Origin: Gaoshiqia sp050298035
Lineage (GTDB): Bacteria; Bacteroidota; Bacteroidia; Bacteroidales; Prolixibacteraceae
DNA length: 6,570 bases
NCBI GenBank assembly: GCA_050298035.1
Contig: JBNKTK010000159.1
Coordinates: forward strand, 1-6,570
Direction of reading: 5' to 3'
A model generated the notes under the pieces. It ran no database searches. It was not told the origin of the DNA and worked only from the letters and a program-made list of their open reading frames with translations. Shown piece by piece: positions 6,170 to 6,570 of the stretch. A program made the position numbers and the translations under genes. Within the stretch, counting starts at the first letter, position 1. Each line of letters starts with the position of its first letter.

Positions 6170-6200
6170 CAAAACTACTTCCAGCAGTGCTGGGCGACAA
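6170..6200 (-). promoter_or_regulatory. Bacteroidota-type promoter of the barrel-cytochrome unit
   Basis: On the minus strand TTG (6198-6200) is separated by 20 bases from TAGTTTTG (6170-6177). This is an exact fit to the -33 TTG / -7 TAnnTTTG promoter used by the primary sigma factor of this phylum. Transcription would start near 6164, leaving a leader of roughly 30 bases with AGGA close to the ATG. The match in both boxes and in spacing makes this the best-supported promoter in the window. Confidence 0.7.
6181..6193. promoter_or_regulatory. Inverted repeat within the promoter spacer
   Basis: CCAGCA-G-TGCTGG is a perfect 13-base dyad lying wholly between the -33 and -7 boxes. A dimeric regulator bound here would block or remodel polymerase binding. 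The regulator is unknown and no regulator gene is visible nearby. Confidence 0.4.
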
Positions 6201-6218
6201 TCCCAAGATGTTGGGATT
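6199..6218. promoter_or_regulatory. Inverted repeat adjoining the -33 box
   Basis: AATCCCAA-GATG-TTGGGATT is a perfect eight-pair dyad with a four-base centre. Its left arm overlaps the -33 TTG of the barrel promoter and the rest lies just upstream, a usual place for an activator or repressor site. Read on the plus strand it is followed by TTTTT and would look like a terminator, but no plus-strand gene precedes it. Confidence 0.4.
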
Positions 6219-6419
6219 TTTGCGCACGATGTCGGTTTCCAGCCCTCCGGAATGAATAACCAACTACTTGTTTTTGGGGAGGAACAAACAAATGGCACCA
6301 GGGATTCAGGAAAATCGCTGTTAAGTTTTTGGTATACTTTGGAAGTTCTGAGGGAAACTAGCCAGGGTTGAAATCATCAGTGATGATTATAATTTTTAAA
6401 GACAAAAGACCTCGTAGTT

Positions 6420-6570
6420 TTAAAAGCGATTTCCCGGACTAGAGGTTTCCTTTCCCTTCCGTTTCATTGGAAATATCATTGGCACCCTCTTCTTGTATTC
6501 CAAGTATTCTTCCCCAAAATCTTTTTCCAACCTCTTTTCCTCGGAAAATTTCAAAAACAGGATTATCAGG
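6420..6570 (-). CDS. C-terminal end of an isoprenylcysteine carboxyl methyltransferase-like (ICMT/PEMT family) protein, cut by the window edge
   Basis: Reading from 6569 down to the TAA at 6420-6422 gives 49 codons. The visible protein begins with a hydrophobic LIILFLKF, the end of a membrane helix. It continues with SEEKRLEKDFGEEYLEYKKR and VPMIFP. The E-E-x-x-L-E-x-x-FG-EEY-x-x-Y-x-x-x-VP pattern is the typical C-terminal cytosolic helix of small bacterial ICMT/PEMT-fold membrane methyltransferases, where the Glu and Tyr residues line the active site. About 15 further residues, basic and Ser-rich, extend past the usual family end. The substrate in bacteria is unknown, and these genes are often annotated only by fold. 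The rest of the gene, including its SAM-binding region, lies beyond 6570. The call rests on a short but distinctive motif. Confidence 0.7.
   Translation of the reverse strand, partial: LIILFLKFSEEKRLEKDFGEEYLEYKKRVPMIFPMKRKGKETSSPGNRF

Larger units (their letters stand above)
6136..6419. other. 284-base intergenic region upstream of the barrel-cytochrome unit
   Basis: This non-coding stretch separates two minus-strand genes. Its left part holds the promoter and operator-like dyads of the barrel gene. Its right part should hold the 3' end of the methyltransferase-like gene's transcript. A perfect 17-base dyad, AATCATCA-G-TGATGATT (6372-6388), lies 31 bases after that gene's stop. No minus-strand hairpin followed by a T run was found. 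No open frame of any interest is present. Confidence 0.6.

Noticed and set aside
1..6570. Search for CRISPR repeats, insertion sequences, tRNA or rRNA genes and phage attachment sites
   Set aside because: No repeated spacers, transposase-like frames, terminal inverted repeats, cloverleaf patterns or rRNA-like stretches were seen by reading both strands.

Overview
The window looks like chromosomal DNA from a member of the Bacteroidota. The evidence is a second LeuA-type synthase close to leuB (an arrangement known from Bacteroides-type leucine loci), a cold-shock protein with a long Lys/Arg-rich N-terminus of the kind common in this phylum, weak or absent Shine-Dalgarno sequences at most starts, and a near-consensus Bacteroidota promoter (TTG, 20 bases, TAGTTTTG) in front of the outer-membrane gene. 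A Marinilabiliales/Prolixibacteraceae-type host is a guess from overall protein flavour only.

The left third (1-3015, + strand) is the 3' end of a leucine biosynthesis cluster. It holds the C-terminal two thirds of a LeuA-type acyl-transfer synthase cut by the window edge, a class I SAM-dependent methyltransferase, and a complete leuB (3-isopropylmalate dehydrogenase). A strong intrinsic terminator follows leuB. The methyltransferase is the unexpected member: nothing in its sequence ties it to leucine synthesis.

The rest of the window reads on the minus strand. A cold-shock-domain protein (3097-3549) converges on leuB. A 417-base spacer with one good -7-like box follows, then a PPP-family metallophosphatase (3967-4629, using an internal ATG). 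Next is a 357-base spacer holding a rho-independent terminator that belongs to the following two-gene unit. That unit is an outer-membrane beta-barrel protein (5317-6135) and a small monohaem cytochrome c lipoprotein (4987-5307). They are 9 bases apart, with the cytochrome's ribosome site overlapping the barrel gene's stop codon, so they are almost certainly co-expressed. Their promoter carries two inverted repeats, one in the spacer and one adjoining the -33 box. At the right edge (6420-6570) the last 49 codons of an isoprenylcysteine carboxyl methyltransferase-like protein are visible.

Most of the window is ordinary core-genome content. The parts most worth a second look are the barrel plus cytochrome pair with its dyad-rich promoter, the methyltransferase inside the leu cluster, and the long leader of the cold-shock gene. 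I do not see a mobile element, CRISPR array, tRNA, rRNA or a clear new multi-gene system.
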